Shown here one piece after another: positions 34,564-43,431 of a DNA stretch of 64,000 bases; within the stretch, counting starts at the first letter, position 1, and the number at the start of each line of letters is the position of its first letter. The position numbers and the translations under genes were made by a program. The notes beneath the pieces were generated by a model. The model was given only the letters and a program-made list of their open reading frames with translations. It did not search any database and was not told the origin of the DNA. The DNA is from Hyphomicrobiaceae bacterium (GTDB taxonomy: Bacteria; Pseudomonadota; Alphaproteobacteria; Rhizobiales; Hyphomicrobiaceae). The stretch spans positions 1 through 64,000 of the forward strand of contig JAGRKV010000041.1 in the NCBI GenBank assembly GCA_020442165.1, given 5' to 3'.

Positions 34564-36507
34564 ATGAGTCACGGACATGTCAGGGGACAGGGTGCGCGCA
34601 ACATGCCGGCTGGCGGGCTGGCAGGCGTCTCCGGCCGCGCCGATCATTGGACTGTCTTCAAGGGCCTCATCCCGTTCGTGTGGCCGGAAGGCCGCCCGGA
34701 CCTGCGCATGCAGGTGGTCCTCGCATTCGTCGTCCTGGTCATTGCCAAGCTCGTCACTATTGCGGTTCCCATCCTGTTCAAGGAGGCGACCGACTGGCTG
34801 ACGCAGAATGCGCCGGCCGCAGGCGAACCCGCTGGCGTGATGGCTCTCTTCGCGACGTCGCTCATCCTCGCCTATGGCATCAGTCGCGTGTTGATGATGG
34901 TGCTTAACCAGGTCCGCGACCTGTTCTTCACCAAGGTCGGCCAGCACGCGGTCAGGCAGCTCAACAATCGCACGTTTCAGCATCTCCATCGGCTGTCATT
35001 GCGCTTCCACCTGGAGCGGCGCACCGGTGGTTTGTCCCGCGTCATCGAGCGTGCCGCGCGCGGCATCGAACTCATCATCCGCATGGGCCTGCTTCAGCTC
35101 GCACCCACCGTGCTTGAGTTGCTGCTCGTGTGCGGCGTGCTGCTCTATTATTTCAACTGGATATATGTGGTGATCGTTCTCATCACCGTCACCGCCTACA
35201 TGTGGTTCACGTTTGCCGCATCGGAATGGCGCATCGGCATTCGCCGCGAGATGAACGAGAGTGATAACGACGCCAACACCAAGGCGATCGATAGCCTGCT
35301 GAATTTCGAGACGGTTAAGTACTTTGGCAATGAGGCGATGGAAAGCCGCCGCTTCGATGCAGCCATGGCGCGTTACGAGCAGGCGGCCATCCGCACCTAC
35401 TATTCGCTGGGTGTGCTCAACTCCGGTCAGGCGTTCATCTTCACCATCGGCATGACCATCGTCATGTGGCTGGCGGCTCGCGGTGTCATGCACGGCACGC
35501 ATACGGTTGGCGATTTTGTCATGATTAACGCCATGATGATTCAGCTCTACATGCCGCTGAACTTCATGGGCATGGTCTACCGCGAGATCAAGCAGGGCCT
35601 GGTCGACCTGGAAACCATGTTCGCCCTCCTCGAACAGCATCCCGAGGTTGAGGACCAGCCCGGCGCACCGCCCCTTGCCGTCAAGGACGGCGCCATCCGG
35701 TTCGAGAATGTGTCGTTTGCCTACGAACCTGGCCGACAGATCCTGCACGACGTCTCGTTCCAGGTGCCAGCCGGAAAGATGGTCGCCATCGTCGGCCCGT
35801 CAGGTGCCGGCAAATCGACGATCAGCCGCATTCTGTTCCGCTTCTACGACATACAATCGGGCGCCGTGACCATCGACGGTCAGGACATCCGCAGCGTCAC
35901 GCAGGCATCCTTGCGCGCGGCGATCGGCGTGGTCCCTCAGGACACTGTGCTCTTCAACGACACCATCCTCTACAACATTCGATATGGCCGGCCAGATGCC
36001 GGCGATGAGGAGATCAAGGAAGCCGCGCGCCTCGCCCAGATCGACGAATTCATCAAGACGCTGCCCGAAGGCTATCGCACTATGGTTGGCGAGCGCGGCC
36101 TCAAGTTGTCGGGCGGCGAGAAGCAGCGCGTCGCGATCGCCCGGACGATTCTCAAGGGTCCTCCGATCCTGATGCTGGACGAGGCGACGAGCGCGCTCGA
36201 CAGCCATACCGAAAAGGAGATCCAGGACGCACTGGATCGGGTCGCGCGCAATCGCACGACACTTGTCATCGCCCACCGGCTGTCGACCATCGTCCACGCC
36301 GACAACATCCTGGTGCTGGAGAAGGGGCGGCTCGTGGAGCAGGGCACCCATGCCGAACTCATTGCCCGCGATGGGCTTTATGCCTCGCTCTGGAACCGCC
36401 AGCGTCAGGCAGAAAAGGCGCGCGAGGAGTTGGCCCAGGCTCTGGAAGAGGCGCAGCGCGCCGGGGCGCTGTTGCCGGGCGACATAAAGATCCCCGAGCC
36501 GGGTTGA
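34564..36507 (+). CDS. ABC exporter of the Atm1/HMT1 (ABCB7) type
   Basis: This 647-residue half-transporter has an N-terminal six-helix membrane domain (for example VVLAFVVLVIAKLVTIAVPILF and LLLVCGVLLYYFNWIYVVIVLI). The YSLGVLNSGQAFIFTIGMT and NAMMIQLYMPLNFMGMVYREI segments are typical of Atm1. The nucleotide-binding domain has Walker A GPSGAGKS near residue 411, the signature LSGGEKQRVAIART and Walker B ILMLDEATSALD. The family exports glutathione-bound sulphur or iron-sulphur precursors and heavy-metal conjugates; it functions as a homodimer. GGGG lies at good spacing before the ATG at 34564, two codons inside the first possible ATG. Confidence 0.92.
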   Translation: MSHGHVRGQGARNMPAGGLAGVSGRADHWTVFKGLIPFVWPEGRPDLRMQVVLAFVVLVIAKLVTIAVPILFKEATDWLTQNAPAAGEPAGVMALFATSLILAYGISRVLMMVLNQVRDLFFTKVGQHAVRQLNNRTFQHLHRLSLRFHLERRTGGLSRVIERAARGIELIIRMGLLQLAPTVLELLLVCGVLLYYFNWIYVVIVLITVTAYMWFTFAASEWRIGIRREMNESDNDANTKAIDSLLNFETVKYFGNEAMESRRFDAAMARYEQAAIRTYYSLGVLNSGQAFIFTIGMTIVMWLAARGVMHGTHTVGDFVMINAMMIQLYMPLNFMGMVYREIKQGLVDLETMFALLEQHPEVEDQPGAPPLAVKDGAIRFENVSFAYEPGRQILHDVSFQVPAGKMVAIVGPSGAGKSTISRILFRFYDIQSGAVTIDGQDIRSVTQASLRAAIGVVPQDTVLFNDTILYNIRYGRPDAGDEEIKEAARLAQIDEFIKTLPEGYRTMVGERGLKLSGGEKQRVAIARTILKGPPILMLDEATSALDSHTEKEIQDALDRVARNRTTLVIAHRLSTIVHADNILVLEKGRLVEQGTHAELIARDGLYASLWNRQRQAEKAREELAQALEEAQRAGALLPGDIKIPEPG

Positions 36508-36717
36508 GAAGCGGGCCGGCTGCCTGCATCCATTAACCGATACAATCGGCACTGTGTTGGCGCGACGGTCATCCAGCAACGCCACCTCTTGACGCCGCGC
36601 GAGACGTTGACGATTTGCTTTCAGGTCTGAGGTAGACTTGCAATGCCCTGGCGCGGGCATTTGCATTGCTCCAACACGGGTCCGGTGCGCCGCCGGAGGT
36701 GAGGACCAAGCCCAGCG

Positions 36718-37383
36718 GTGGCGAACAACGACGAACCTCAAACTGAACGGAAAGCAGGATGGCCCGCAGCGGCAGGTATCCTGGCCGCTGCGCTGCGCGC
36801 GTTCTGGCAATTTGCTAAGGTCCCGATCATCGGACTGTTCAATCTGTTGCTGGCTCTTATCCTTCTGTTTGAGGAATGGGGCTGGAAGCCGCTGGCCGCG
36901 GCGCTCGCTTGGCTGGCCCGCTTCCGCCTGATCGCCCGCATTGAGGAATTCATTGCCGGATTGCCGCCCTATCCCGCGCTCGCGGTCTTCGCACTGCCCT
37001 CAGGCATTCTCCTGCCGGTCAAGATTGGCGCCCTCTGGCTGCTGGCTGGCGGCCACGTTCTCTCGGCTGGCGCATTGCTGGCTGCTGCCAAGGTGGTGAG
37101 CACCGCACTGGTCGCCCGCATCTTCATGCTGACGAAGCCGGCACTCATGCAGATCAGCTGGTTCCGGCGCGCCTATGATTGGTTCATCCCATGGAAGGAA
37201 GCCCTGTTCGCCAAGGTTCGCGCATCCTTCGCGTGGCGTTATGGCCGCATGGTGAAATCGCGTGCAAGGCAGGTTGCGCGCCGCGCGCTTGAGCGATGGT
37301 CGCCGGTCGCCCGGGACACCTATGCGCGTATCAGGAACAAGTCGCTTGAATTGTGGAACCGCTACTTGGGAAAAAGCGTGTAG
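36718..37383 (+). CDS. Membrane protein of unknown function
   Basis: This 221-residue protein starts at GTG, downstream of GGAGGTGAGG. It has hydrophobic segments at about residues 35-55 (VPIIGLFNLLLALILLF) and 85-115 (YPALAVFALPSGILLPVKIGALWLLAGG), followed by a third at ALLAAAKVVSTALVARIFML. The last 90 residues are basic and amphipathic (SFAWRYGRMVKSRARQVARRAL). No family was recognised. Its last 22 bases overlap the end of the convergent caxA gene. The 210 bp before it and the weak GTG make it plausible as an independent gene. Confidence 0.68.
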   Translation: MANNDEPQTERKAGWPAAAGILAAALRAFWQFAKVPIIGLFNLLLALILLFEEWGWKPLAAALAWLARFRLIARIEEFIAGLPPYPALAVFALPSGILLPVKIGALWLLAGGHVLSAGALLAAAKVVSTALVARIFMLTKPALMQISWFRRAYDWFIPWKEALFAKVRASFAWRYGRMVKSRARQVARRALERWSPVARDTYARIRNKSLELWNRYLGKSV

Positions 37384-38366
37384 AGATAGAACGCATAGGC
37401 CGCGACCATGACGCTACCCTCCAGGCGGCTCAGCCTGTATCCGGTTCGGGCGAGAATAAGCAACACAACGGATGCCGCAAGCATCACCAGATTGTCGTAA
37501 CGCACAACCGACTCTGGAATGATCGTGGGCGACATGAGGCCGGTAGCGCCACCGATGCCCAACGTATTGTAGATGTTGGAGCCCAGGATATTCCCTAAAG
37601 CCACGTCGGAATGCTTGCGGTAGGCGGCAACCGCGGACGTCACAAGCTCGGGCATCGATGTGCCGATGGCAATGATCGTAAGACCGATCACGGTTTCTGA
37701 AACATCATAGGATCTGGCGATTGCCACCGCGGCATCGACCAGCAGCCGTCCGCCCGCGATCACGAGGAGGAGGCCTCCCAGGGCGGTCAGCAGAGCGGTG
37801 AAGAGATCGATGCGGAATGAACTCCACCGCCGTCGTGTCTTGGGTGCTGTGTCATCGGGATGGATCTGCTCTACGGCCTCGGCGCGCTCGAACGCAGCAG
37901 TATGGCCGTTCGCAGCCGTAATGGCGCGCTCTTGGCGATAGGCGTACCAGAGGTAGAGCACCAGCAGAAAGAGAAGGGCCCCGCCCACGTATCGGTCCAG
38001 GGGCAGAAAAAGCCCGATTGCGTTGAACAGAAGTGCGCTGGCCAGCACGATCATTCCATCACGCCGGATCGCCGAACTGTTGACTGGCACAGGCATGATG
38101 GCCGCCGAGACGCCCAGGATCAGCAGAATGTTGGCGATGTTGGAGCCGACGATGTTGCCGACCGCGATGCCGGGAGAGCCGGCAAGTGCTGCCTGGACGC
38201 TGGTGACCAGTTCCGGTGCGGAAGTGCCGAAGCCAACGAGCGTCAGCCCGATGAGTAGCGGCGACATTCCGGCGTATTCGGCAACGCGCACCGAGCCGCG
38301 CACGAGAAGTTCGCCTCCCGTCAGCAGCACGATAAAGCCGGCAAGGAGGAGCAGCATGTCAGTCAT
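37362..38366 (-). CDS. Calcium/sodium antiporter family protein (CaxA/YrbG type)
   Basis: This 334-residue membrane protein is built from two inverted repeats of the CaCA superfamily. The first has GLTLVGFGTSAPELVTS with VGNIVGSNIANIL and the second GLTIIAIGTSMPELVTS with LGNILGSNIYNTL. These G-x-G-T-S-x-P-E and G-N-x-x-G-S-N motifs coordinate the cations. About ten transmembrane helices are separated by a cytosolic loop near residues 155-190 (HTAAFERAEAVEQIHPDD). It would exchange Na+ or H+ for Ca2+. Start at 38366 or 38357. It ends inside the convergent membrane-protein gene (22-bp overlap). Confidence 0.92.
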   Translation of the reverse strand: MTDMLLLLAGFIVLLTGGELLVRGSVRVAEYAGMSPLLIGLTLVGFGTSAPELVTSVQAALAGSPGIAVGNIVGSNIANILLILGVSAAIMPVPVNSSAIRRDGMIVLASALLFNAIGLFLPLDRYVGGALLFLLVLYLWYAYRQERAITAANGHTAAFERAEAVEQIHPDDTAPKTRRRWSSFRIDLFTALLTALGGLLLVIAGGRLLVDAAVAIARSYDVSETVIGLTIIAIGTSMPELVTSAVAAYRKHSDVALGNILGSNIYNTLGIGGATGLMSPTIIPESVVRYDNLVMLAASVVLLILARTGYRLSRLEGSVMVAAYAFYLYTLFPK

Positions 38367-38510
38367 TAGGGGATCAGCTCTGAAAGAGGTGCGGACGGGT
38401 CGAACTCTACAAGCCCGTAGGTATCCCAAATGACGTGGGGTGTCGAATGGGCAGCGCCAAGCCCAGGACGCTGCAATATTGGCGAAATGCTCTCGCGAAT
38501 TCTGTCGCCG

Positions 38511-38738
38511 CTAGTTGCTGCTGACGGCCTTCGCCAGCACCGCGGCAGGTTGATCCAGCGTCTTGCCTGCCAGATCATAGCCGTCCAATGAAAGGCTGGC
38601 TGCATTTGCCTGGGCCGAAGCAGCCTTGATCTTGGGTTCCAGATATGCGGACAGACTGGTTGCGGCGGCTCGAGTGAGATCGATCGCGGCAAAAGTCGCA
38701 ATAAGAAGGAGCAAGGCTGCAAGCAGCTTCGGTGGCAT
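38511..38738 (-). CDS. Small exported or membrane peptide
   Basis: This 75-residue protein has an N-terminal hydrophobic signal (LLAALLLLIATFAAIDLTRAAA) followed by about 50 polar residues (SLSAYLEPKIKAASAQANAA...). GGAG lies 9 bases before the ATG at 38738, which supports translation. It lies 144 bp upstream of caxA on the same strand. No homology was recognised. Confidence 0.55.
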   Translation of the reverse strand: MPPKLLAALLLLIATFAAIDLTRAAATSLSAYLEPKIKAASAQANAASLSLDGYDLAGKTLDQPAAVLAKAVSSN

Positions 38739-39109
38739 CAAGCAGTCTCCAGAGAATTTGTCCGTGGCATCAAGAATCACGCAGTGCACCCCAGCCAATG
38801 GAGCCTGCATGAAGCAATCATGAGAAGGACAAGGAACAGCGACGCTGCGGTGCGCGACTGATTGGGTGCGACATCAACTCGCAAGGGCTTCAGTTTGCTG
38901 ATTCGCAGCCGCTTCGTCGAGAGCCAATGAGGCGCGTGCGTTCTAAATGCCAATCCGGCATTGTTCAAGCCCAATGATTCGAACACATGAAGGTGAACTT
39001 GACGAACCGCGCAGAACGCCGGATTTTCACGCTGTTCTCACGTTCTGAAGTTCTCACATTCGCCAGCACTCCAGCCGTACAGCGTCGCAGAATGCCTTGG
39101 GTCCGGTTC
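38739..39109. other. Gene-free spacer with small hairpin
   Basis: 371 bases between the DUF1015 stop and the small exported gene. The only structure found is AATGCC/GGCATT at 38946-38962, a 6-bp hairpin that could be a weak terminator. No gene is supported. Confidence 0.45.
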
Positions 39110-40348
39110 TCAATCCAGAACGTGACTGACCATGCCGTCCGCGAGTTTGGGCTCGAACCAGGTCGACTTGGGCGGCATCACTTCGCCGGCTTCGGCAACC
39201 GCCATCAGATCTTCCATGGAGGTCGGATAGAGCGCGAACGCGACCGCCATCTCGCCTGAGTCAACGCGGCGCGCCAGTTCGTCGAGCCCGCGTGCGCCAC
39301 CGACAAAATCGATGCGCTTGTCGCGGCGCTGATCGGTGATGCCAAGGATCGGCGCGATCAGGTTGTCCGCAAGCAGGCTCACGTCGAGGCGGCCGACCGG
39401 ATCGCTGGGCACGAGGCCCTTGTCGATCGCGAGCTTGTACCAGTGCCCGTCAAGGTACATGGCAAATTCGCCAGGGCCCGCAGGCTTGCGCTTGGTGGCG
39501 TCGAACACCGGCTGGACACGGAAGTCGGTGTTGATCCGCTGCAGCAGTTCCTCAGGCGTCAAGCCGTTGAGGTCACGAATGACGCGGTTGTAGTCGAGGA
39601 TCGTCATTTCATGATGGGGAAAGAGCACGGCAAGGAATGCGCGATGCGATGCGTCGGCGGCTGGGGATGCGGCTGCGCGGGCTTCCGACACGCGCTGCGC
39701 TGCTGCCGAACGGTGATGCCCGTCCGCGATGTAGACGGCAGGCAGCGCCTCGAAGGCGGCGGTGATGGCGGCAATCGCACCCGCATCCGAGATCACCCAC
39801 ATCTGATGGCGGACGCCGTCGTCGGCGGTGACGTCCACATCGGTTACGCCGGAGGTGGCGGCAGCGATCAACGCATCGATCTGTGGCGCCGCCGGGTAGG
39901 CGATCATGACCGGCCCCGTTTCGGCATTCACCGCTTCGATCTGGCGGACTCGGTCGTCTTCCTTCACCGGCGTGGTGAACTCATGCTTGCGAATGCGATT
40001 GGTCGCATAGTCAGCAACGCTGGCGGCAGCCGCGATGCCGGTCTGTGTCCGTCCCTCCCGCGTCAGCCGGTAGGCGTAGTAGCAAGGCTGCTCGTCGCGG
40101 ATCAGCACGCCGTCCGCCGACATGCGGTCGAGGTTCTCTGCTGCCTTGGCATAGACAGCCGCGCTATAGGGATCGGTGTCGGCGGGCAAATCGATCTCGG
40201 GCTTGGAGACATGCAGGAACGAGTTGGGCTTCCCGGCTGCGCGCTGGCGGGCCTCGGGGCTGGAGAGCACGTCATAGGGCGGCGCCAGGACGTCGGCGGC
40301 ACGCTGTGGTGCGGGTCTCAGCGCTCGGAAAGGCGAAATTAGTGGCAA
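39110..40348 (-). CDS. DUF1015 domain-containing protein
   Basis: This 412-residue soluble protein belongs to the DUF1015 family. It begins PLISPFRALRPAPQRAADVLAPPYDVLS, and has YAYRLTREGRTQTGIAAAAS, GPVMIAYPAA and the signature YIADGHHRSAAAQR near the middle (His-His-Arg). The family is widespread and may act in nucleotide or serine-kinase-like chemistry (SerK-related folds), though function in this lineage is not known. The start at TTG 40348 is proposed because AGGAG lies 8 bases upstream and the family begins with the I-S-P-F-R-A-L segment; the ATG at 40375 lacks a ribosome site. It is divergent from miaA. Confidence 0.83.
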   Translation of the reverse strand: MPLISPFRALRPAPQRAADVLAPPYDVLSSPEARQRAAGKPNSFLHVSKPEIDLPADTDPYSAAVYAKAAENLDRMSADGVLIRDEQPCYYAYRLTREGRTQTGIAAAASVADYATNRIRKHEFTTPVKEDDRVRQIEAVNAETGPVMIAYPAAPQIDALIAAATSGVTDVDVTADDGVRHQMWVISDAGAIAAITAAFEALPAVYIADGHHRSAAAQRVSEARAAASPAADASHRAFLAVLFPHHEMTILDYNRVIRDLNGLTPEELLQRINTDFRVQPVFDATKRKPAGPGEFAMYLDGHWYKLAIDKGLVPSDPVGRLDVSLLADNLIAPILGITDQRRDKRIDFVGGARGLDELARRVDSGEMAVAFALYPTSMEDLMAVAEAGEVMPPKSTWFEPKLADGMVSHVLD

Positions 40349-40558
40349 GGGGACATCTCCTGGCGGTGACTGCATTGAGGGCAGCGCCGCGGCCACCCGC
40401 GGCGGGTGGATGCATGGCGCGTTCTGGCGGCGGACGCAACCATGCATTCGGCGACATCGCCGTACTGGCTGGTAGTGTCCGGCGCTAGGCCCTGGAATTC
40501 CAGCACACTACAACTGGGGCCCGACCCTGGGCTGAATAGGGCAAATGAGTGAGGCGGC

Positions 40559-41452
40559 ATGCGCAAGGTGGTGATCGACACAAGCGGGGTGGAGGCGGTC
40601 CTGATCGCCGGGCCGACCGCCAGCGGCAAGTCGGCCTTTGCTCTGGCGCTGGCGCAGTCGAAGGACGGCGTCATCATCAATGCCGATTCCATGCAGGTTT
40701 ACGCTGAAATGCGGGTGTTGACCGCGCGGCCGTCACCGGACGAGGAGGCGCTGGTGCCGCACCGGCTCTATGGCCACGTCAGCGCCCGCGAGTCCTATTC
40801 GGTGGGCCGCTGGCTGGACGAGGTGGCAACCGAGATCGCGGCGGCCAAATCGCAAGGCCGGCTGCCGATCATTGTTGGCGGCACGGGCCTCTATTTCAAC
40901 GCTCTGCTTGAGGGCCTGTCGCCGATACCGCCAATACCCGATGACATCCGCTCCCATTGGCGCGCGGCAGGCGCCGTTACTCCAGCCGCCGAGCTCCACG
41001 CCGAACTGACGAAGCGCGATTCCCTGACCGCGTCACAACTTATCCCGACCGACCGGCAGCGGATCGTGCGCGCGCTGGAGGTCATCGATGCGACCGGAAG
41101 GCCGCTGGCGGAGTGGCAGAAGATCAGGGGACAGCCTTTGCTTGCAGCGGATCAAGTGGCAAAGCTCGTCATCGCGCCGCCGCGCAATGTGATCTACGAC
41201 AACTGCGAACGACGCTTCCGCCACATGGTGGAGCAAGGCGCGCTCGATGAGGCGGACCGCATGCGCCGCATGCAACTCCCAGGCGACATGCCGGCGATGG
41301 GCGCGCTCGGCTTGTCCCAGCTCGTGGCCTGCTTGCGCGGTGAGATGAGCCGCGAGGCGGCAATCCAGGCTGCGACTCAACAGACCCGCCGCTATATCAA
41401 GAGGCAGCTTACATGGCTGAATAGATATATGATTTCGTGGAAACGCTGCTAA
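40559..41452 (+). CDS. miaA: tRNA dimethylallyltransferase
   Basis: This 297-residue enzyme transfers dimethylallyl from DMAPP to N6 of A37 in tRNAs that read UNN codons. Motifs are LIAGPTASGKSAFALALA (P-loop, about residues 15-32), IINADSMQVYAEMRVLTARPS, HRLYGHVSARESYSVGRW, IIVGGTGLYFNALL and the C-terminal QQTRRYIKRQLTWLNR. The length is normal. GAGG lies just before the ATG. In Rhizobiales miaA commonly precedes ilvI, as here with 151 bp between. Known effects of MiaA on translation of Leu codons make the proximity to leader peptides noteworthy, but no link is shown. Confidence 0.95.
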   Translation: MRKVVIDTSGVEAVLIAGPTASGKSAFALALAQSKDGVIINADSMQVYAEMRVLTARPSPDEEALVPHRLYGHVSARESYSVGRWLDEVATEIAAAKSQGRLPIIVGGTGLYFNALLEGLSPIPPIPDDIRSHWRAAGAVTPAAELHAELTKRDSLTASQLIPTDRQRIVRALEVIDATGRPLAEWQKIRGQPLLAADQVAKLVIAPPRNVIYDNCERRFRHMVEQGALDEADRMRRMQLPGDMPAMGALGLSQLVACLRGEMSREAAIQAATQQTRRYIKRQLTWLNRYMISWKRC

Positions 41453-41476
41453 GCGCAATAAATGAAAATAAACTGC

Positions 41477-41482
41477 GATAAT
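41477..41482 (+). promoter_or_regulatory. Candidate extended -10 element of ilvI
   Basis: GATAAT is preceded by TGC (41474-41476), an extended -10 pattern. It lies in the only AT-rich part of the miaA-ilvI gap. A transcript starting near 41489 would begin about 16 bases before the small leader frame. No good -35 hexamer was found. Confidence 0.45.
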
Positions 41483-41504
41483 AGCTTTCCAAATATTGAT
41501 TTTG

Positions 41505-41534
41505 ATGATTGACGGGCTGCTCCTTCGCGCATAG
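41505..41534 (+). CDS. Candidate leader peptide upstream of ilvI
   Basis: A nine-codon frame reads MIDGLLLRA and stops at TAG. It contains Ile and three consecutive Leu codons (CTG CTC CTT), fitting amino-acid-dependent attenuation. Two hairpins follow, GCGCTG/CAGCGC at 41541-41561 and GACCG/CGGTC at 41565-41579, before the ilvI ribosome site. There is no clear Shine-Dalgarno sequence, and short Leu runs arise by chance in this GC-rich DNA, so this is only a candidate. Confidence 0.35.
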   Translation: MIDGLLLRA

Positions 41535-41603
41535 CTTCCCGCGCTGCGATGCAACCAGCGCCCAGACCGGCGCGCGGTCCAACCGAATTTGAGGAGAGCT
41601 CCG

Positions 41604-43370
41604 ATGGCACGGCAGATGACCGGCGCGGAAATGGTAATTAAGGCGCTGCAGGATCAGGGTGTCGAGGTGATCTTCGGCTACCCCGGTGGCGCCGTTCTGC
41701 CGATTTATGACGAGCTCTTTCAGCAGGACAAGGTCCGGCACATTCTCGTCCGGCAGGAGGGGGGCGCGGTTCATGCCGCGGAAGGCTATGCCCGTTCGAC
41801 CGGCAAGGTCGGCGTGGTGCTCGTCACCTCTGGTCCTGGCGCCACCAACGCGGTGACGGGGCTTACCGACGCGCTCATGGATTCGATTCCCGTCGTCTGC
41901 CTGACCGGCCAGGTGCCAACGCACCTGATCGGCAATGACGCTTTCCAGGAATGCGATACGGTTGGCATCACCCGGCCATGCACCAAGCACAACTGGCTGG
42001 TGAAGAATGTCAACGATCTGGCGCGCGTGCTGCACGAGGCGTTCTATATCGCCAAGAGCGGACGCCCGGGCCCGGTCGTCGTCGACATCCCCAAGGACGT
42101 GCAGTTCGGCACGGGCAATTACGTTGGCCCCTCCAACATCCAGCACAAGACCTACAAGCCGAAGATGAAGCCGGAGCAGCCCGCCGTGCGCGAGGCGGTG
42201 GAGCTGCTGGCCAACGCCAAGAAGCCTGTCTTCTATACCGGCGGCGGCGTTATCAATTCAGGCCCGAAGGCGAGCCAGCTGTTGCGCGAGTTCGCACGTT
42301 TGACCGGCTATCCGGTGACGTCGACGCTGATGGGGCTGGGTGCGTTCCCCGCATCCGACAAGCAGTGGCTCGGCATGCTCGGTATGCATGGCACCTACGA
42401 AGCCAATCTCGCTATGCACGACTGCGACGTGATGTTCTGCGTCGGCGCACGCTTCGACGATCGCATCACGGGCCGCCTCGACGCCTTCTCGCCAGGCTCC
42501 AAGAAGATCCACATCGACATCGACCCCTCGTCGATCAACAAGAACGTGCATGTCGATGTGCCGATCATCGGCGATGTCGCCTATGTGCTCGAGGACATGC
42601 TGCGCGTGTGGAAGGCGAAGGCGCCTCAGCTGGACAAGGCGGCCCACAAGGCGTGGTGGAAGGAGATCGACGGATGGCGGGCCAAGAGGTCGCTGGCCTA
42701 TAAGAACCACACCGACTTCATCATGCCCCAGTACGCGGTGCAGCGCCTTTACGAGCTGACGCGAGACAAGGATGTCTACATCACCACCGAGGTCGGCCAG
42801 CATCAGATGTGGGCGGCCCAATTCTTCCATTTCGACGAGCCTAACCGCTGGATGACGTCCGGCGGACTTGGAACGATGGGTTACGGTCTGCCCGCCGCCA
42901 TCGGTGCGCAGCTCGCTCACCCCAAGTCGCTGGTTATCGACATCGCCGGCGATGCCTCGATCCTTATGAACATCCAGGAGTGTTCGACTGCCGTGCAGTA
43001 CCAGCTGCCCGTCAAGGTGATGATCCTCAACAACCAGTACATGGGCATGGTCCGCCAGTGGCAGCAGCTGCTGCACGGAAACCGCTTGTCCGAAAGCTAC
43101 ACCGAAGCGCTGCCTGATTTCGTCAAGCTCGCTGAGGCGTATGGCTGGACGGGTGTCTACTGCGACAAGCCCGCCGATCTCGACGATGCCATCTTGAAGA
43201 TGGTCGAGACCAAGGGGCCGGTCATCTTCGATTGCCGTGTCGCCAATCTCGCCAACTGCTTCCCGATGATTCCGTCGGGCAAGGCGCACAACGAGATGCT
43301 GATGGGCGAGGAGGTTTCCGACGAACTTGTCGGCTCGGCGATCGGCAAGGAAGGCAAGTCGCTGGTGTGA
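41604..43370 (+). CDS. ilvI: Acetolactate synthase, large (catalytic) subunit
   Basis: This 588-residue ThDP enzyme condenses two pyruvates to acetolactate (valine, leucine) or pyruvate with 2-oxobutyrate (isoleucine). The N-terminal ThDP-type domain has VEVIFGYPGGAVLPIYDEL with Glu at RQEGGAVHAAEGYARSTG. The FAD-like central domain has GMHGTYEANLAMHDCDVMFCVGARFDDR. The C-terminal ThDP motif is GDASILMNIQECSTAVQYQ ... LNNQYMGMVRQWQ. GAGGAGAG before the ATG fixes the start at 41604. The regulatory subunit ilvH follows after an intervening gst. Confidence 0.95.
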   Translation: MARQMTGAEMVIKALQDQGVEVIFGYPGGAVLPIYDELFQQDKVRHILVRQEGGAVHAAEGYARSTGKVGVVLVTSGPGATNAVTGLTDALMDSIPVVCLTGQVPTHLIGNDAFQECDTVGITRPCTKHNWLVKNVNDLARVLHEAFYIAKSGRPGPVVVDIPKDVQFGTGNYVGPSNIQHKTYKPKMKPEQPAVREAVELLANAKKPVFYTGGGVINSGPKASQLLREFARLTGYPVTSTLMGLGAFPASDKQWLGMLGMHGTYEANLAMHDCDVMFCVGARFDDRITGRLDAFSPGSKKIHIDIDPSSINKNVHVDVPIIGDVAYVLEDMLRVWKAKAPQLDKAAHKAWWKEIDGWRAKRSLAYKNHTDFIMPQYAVQRLYELTRDKDVYITTEVGQHQMWAAQFFHFDEPNRWMTSGGLGTMGYGLPAAIGAQLAHPKSLVIDIAGDASILMNIQECSTAVQYQLPVKVMILNNQYMGMVRQWQQLLHGNRLSESYTEALPDFVKLAEAYGWTGVYCDKPADLDDAILKMVETKGPVIFDCRVANLANCFPMIPSGKAHNEMLMGEEVSDELVGSAIGKEGKSLV

Positions 43371-43375
43371 TCTGC

Positions 43376-43404
43376 AGCCGCTGCGCGCCGGTCGCGCAGC
43401 GGCT
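43376..43404 (+). terminator. Long GC-rich intercistronic hairpin after ilvI
   Basis: AGCCGCTGCGCG (43376-43387) is exactly complementary to CGCGCAGCGGCT (43393-43404), a 12-bp stem with a 5-base loop, 6 bases after the ilvI stop. No T-run follows. It may end transcription partially before gst-ilvH or stabilise the ilvI message. Confidence 0.6.
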
Positions 43405-43431
43405 CATCATCCTCGCTAGGAACCAACCAAG

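Noticed and set aside
41462..41512. Alternative 16-codon leader frame before ilvI (MKINCDNSF...)
   Set aside because: It starts upstream of the likely start of transcription and has few branched-chain codons.
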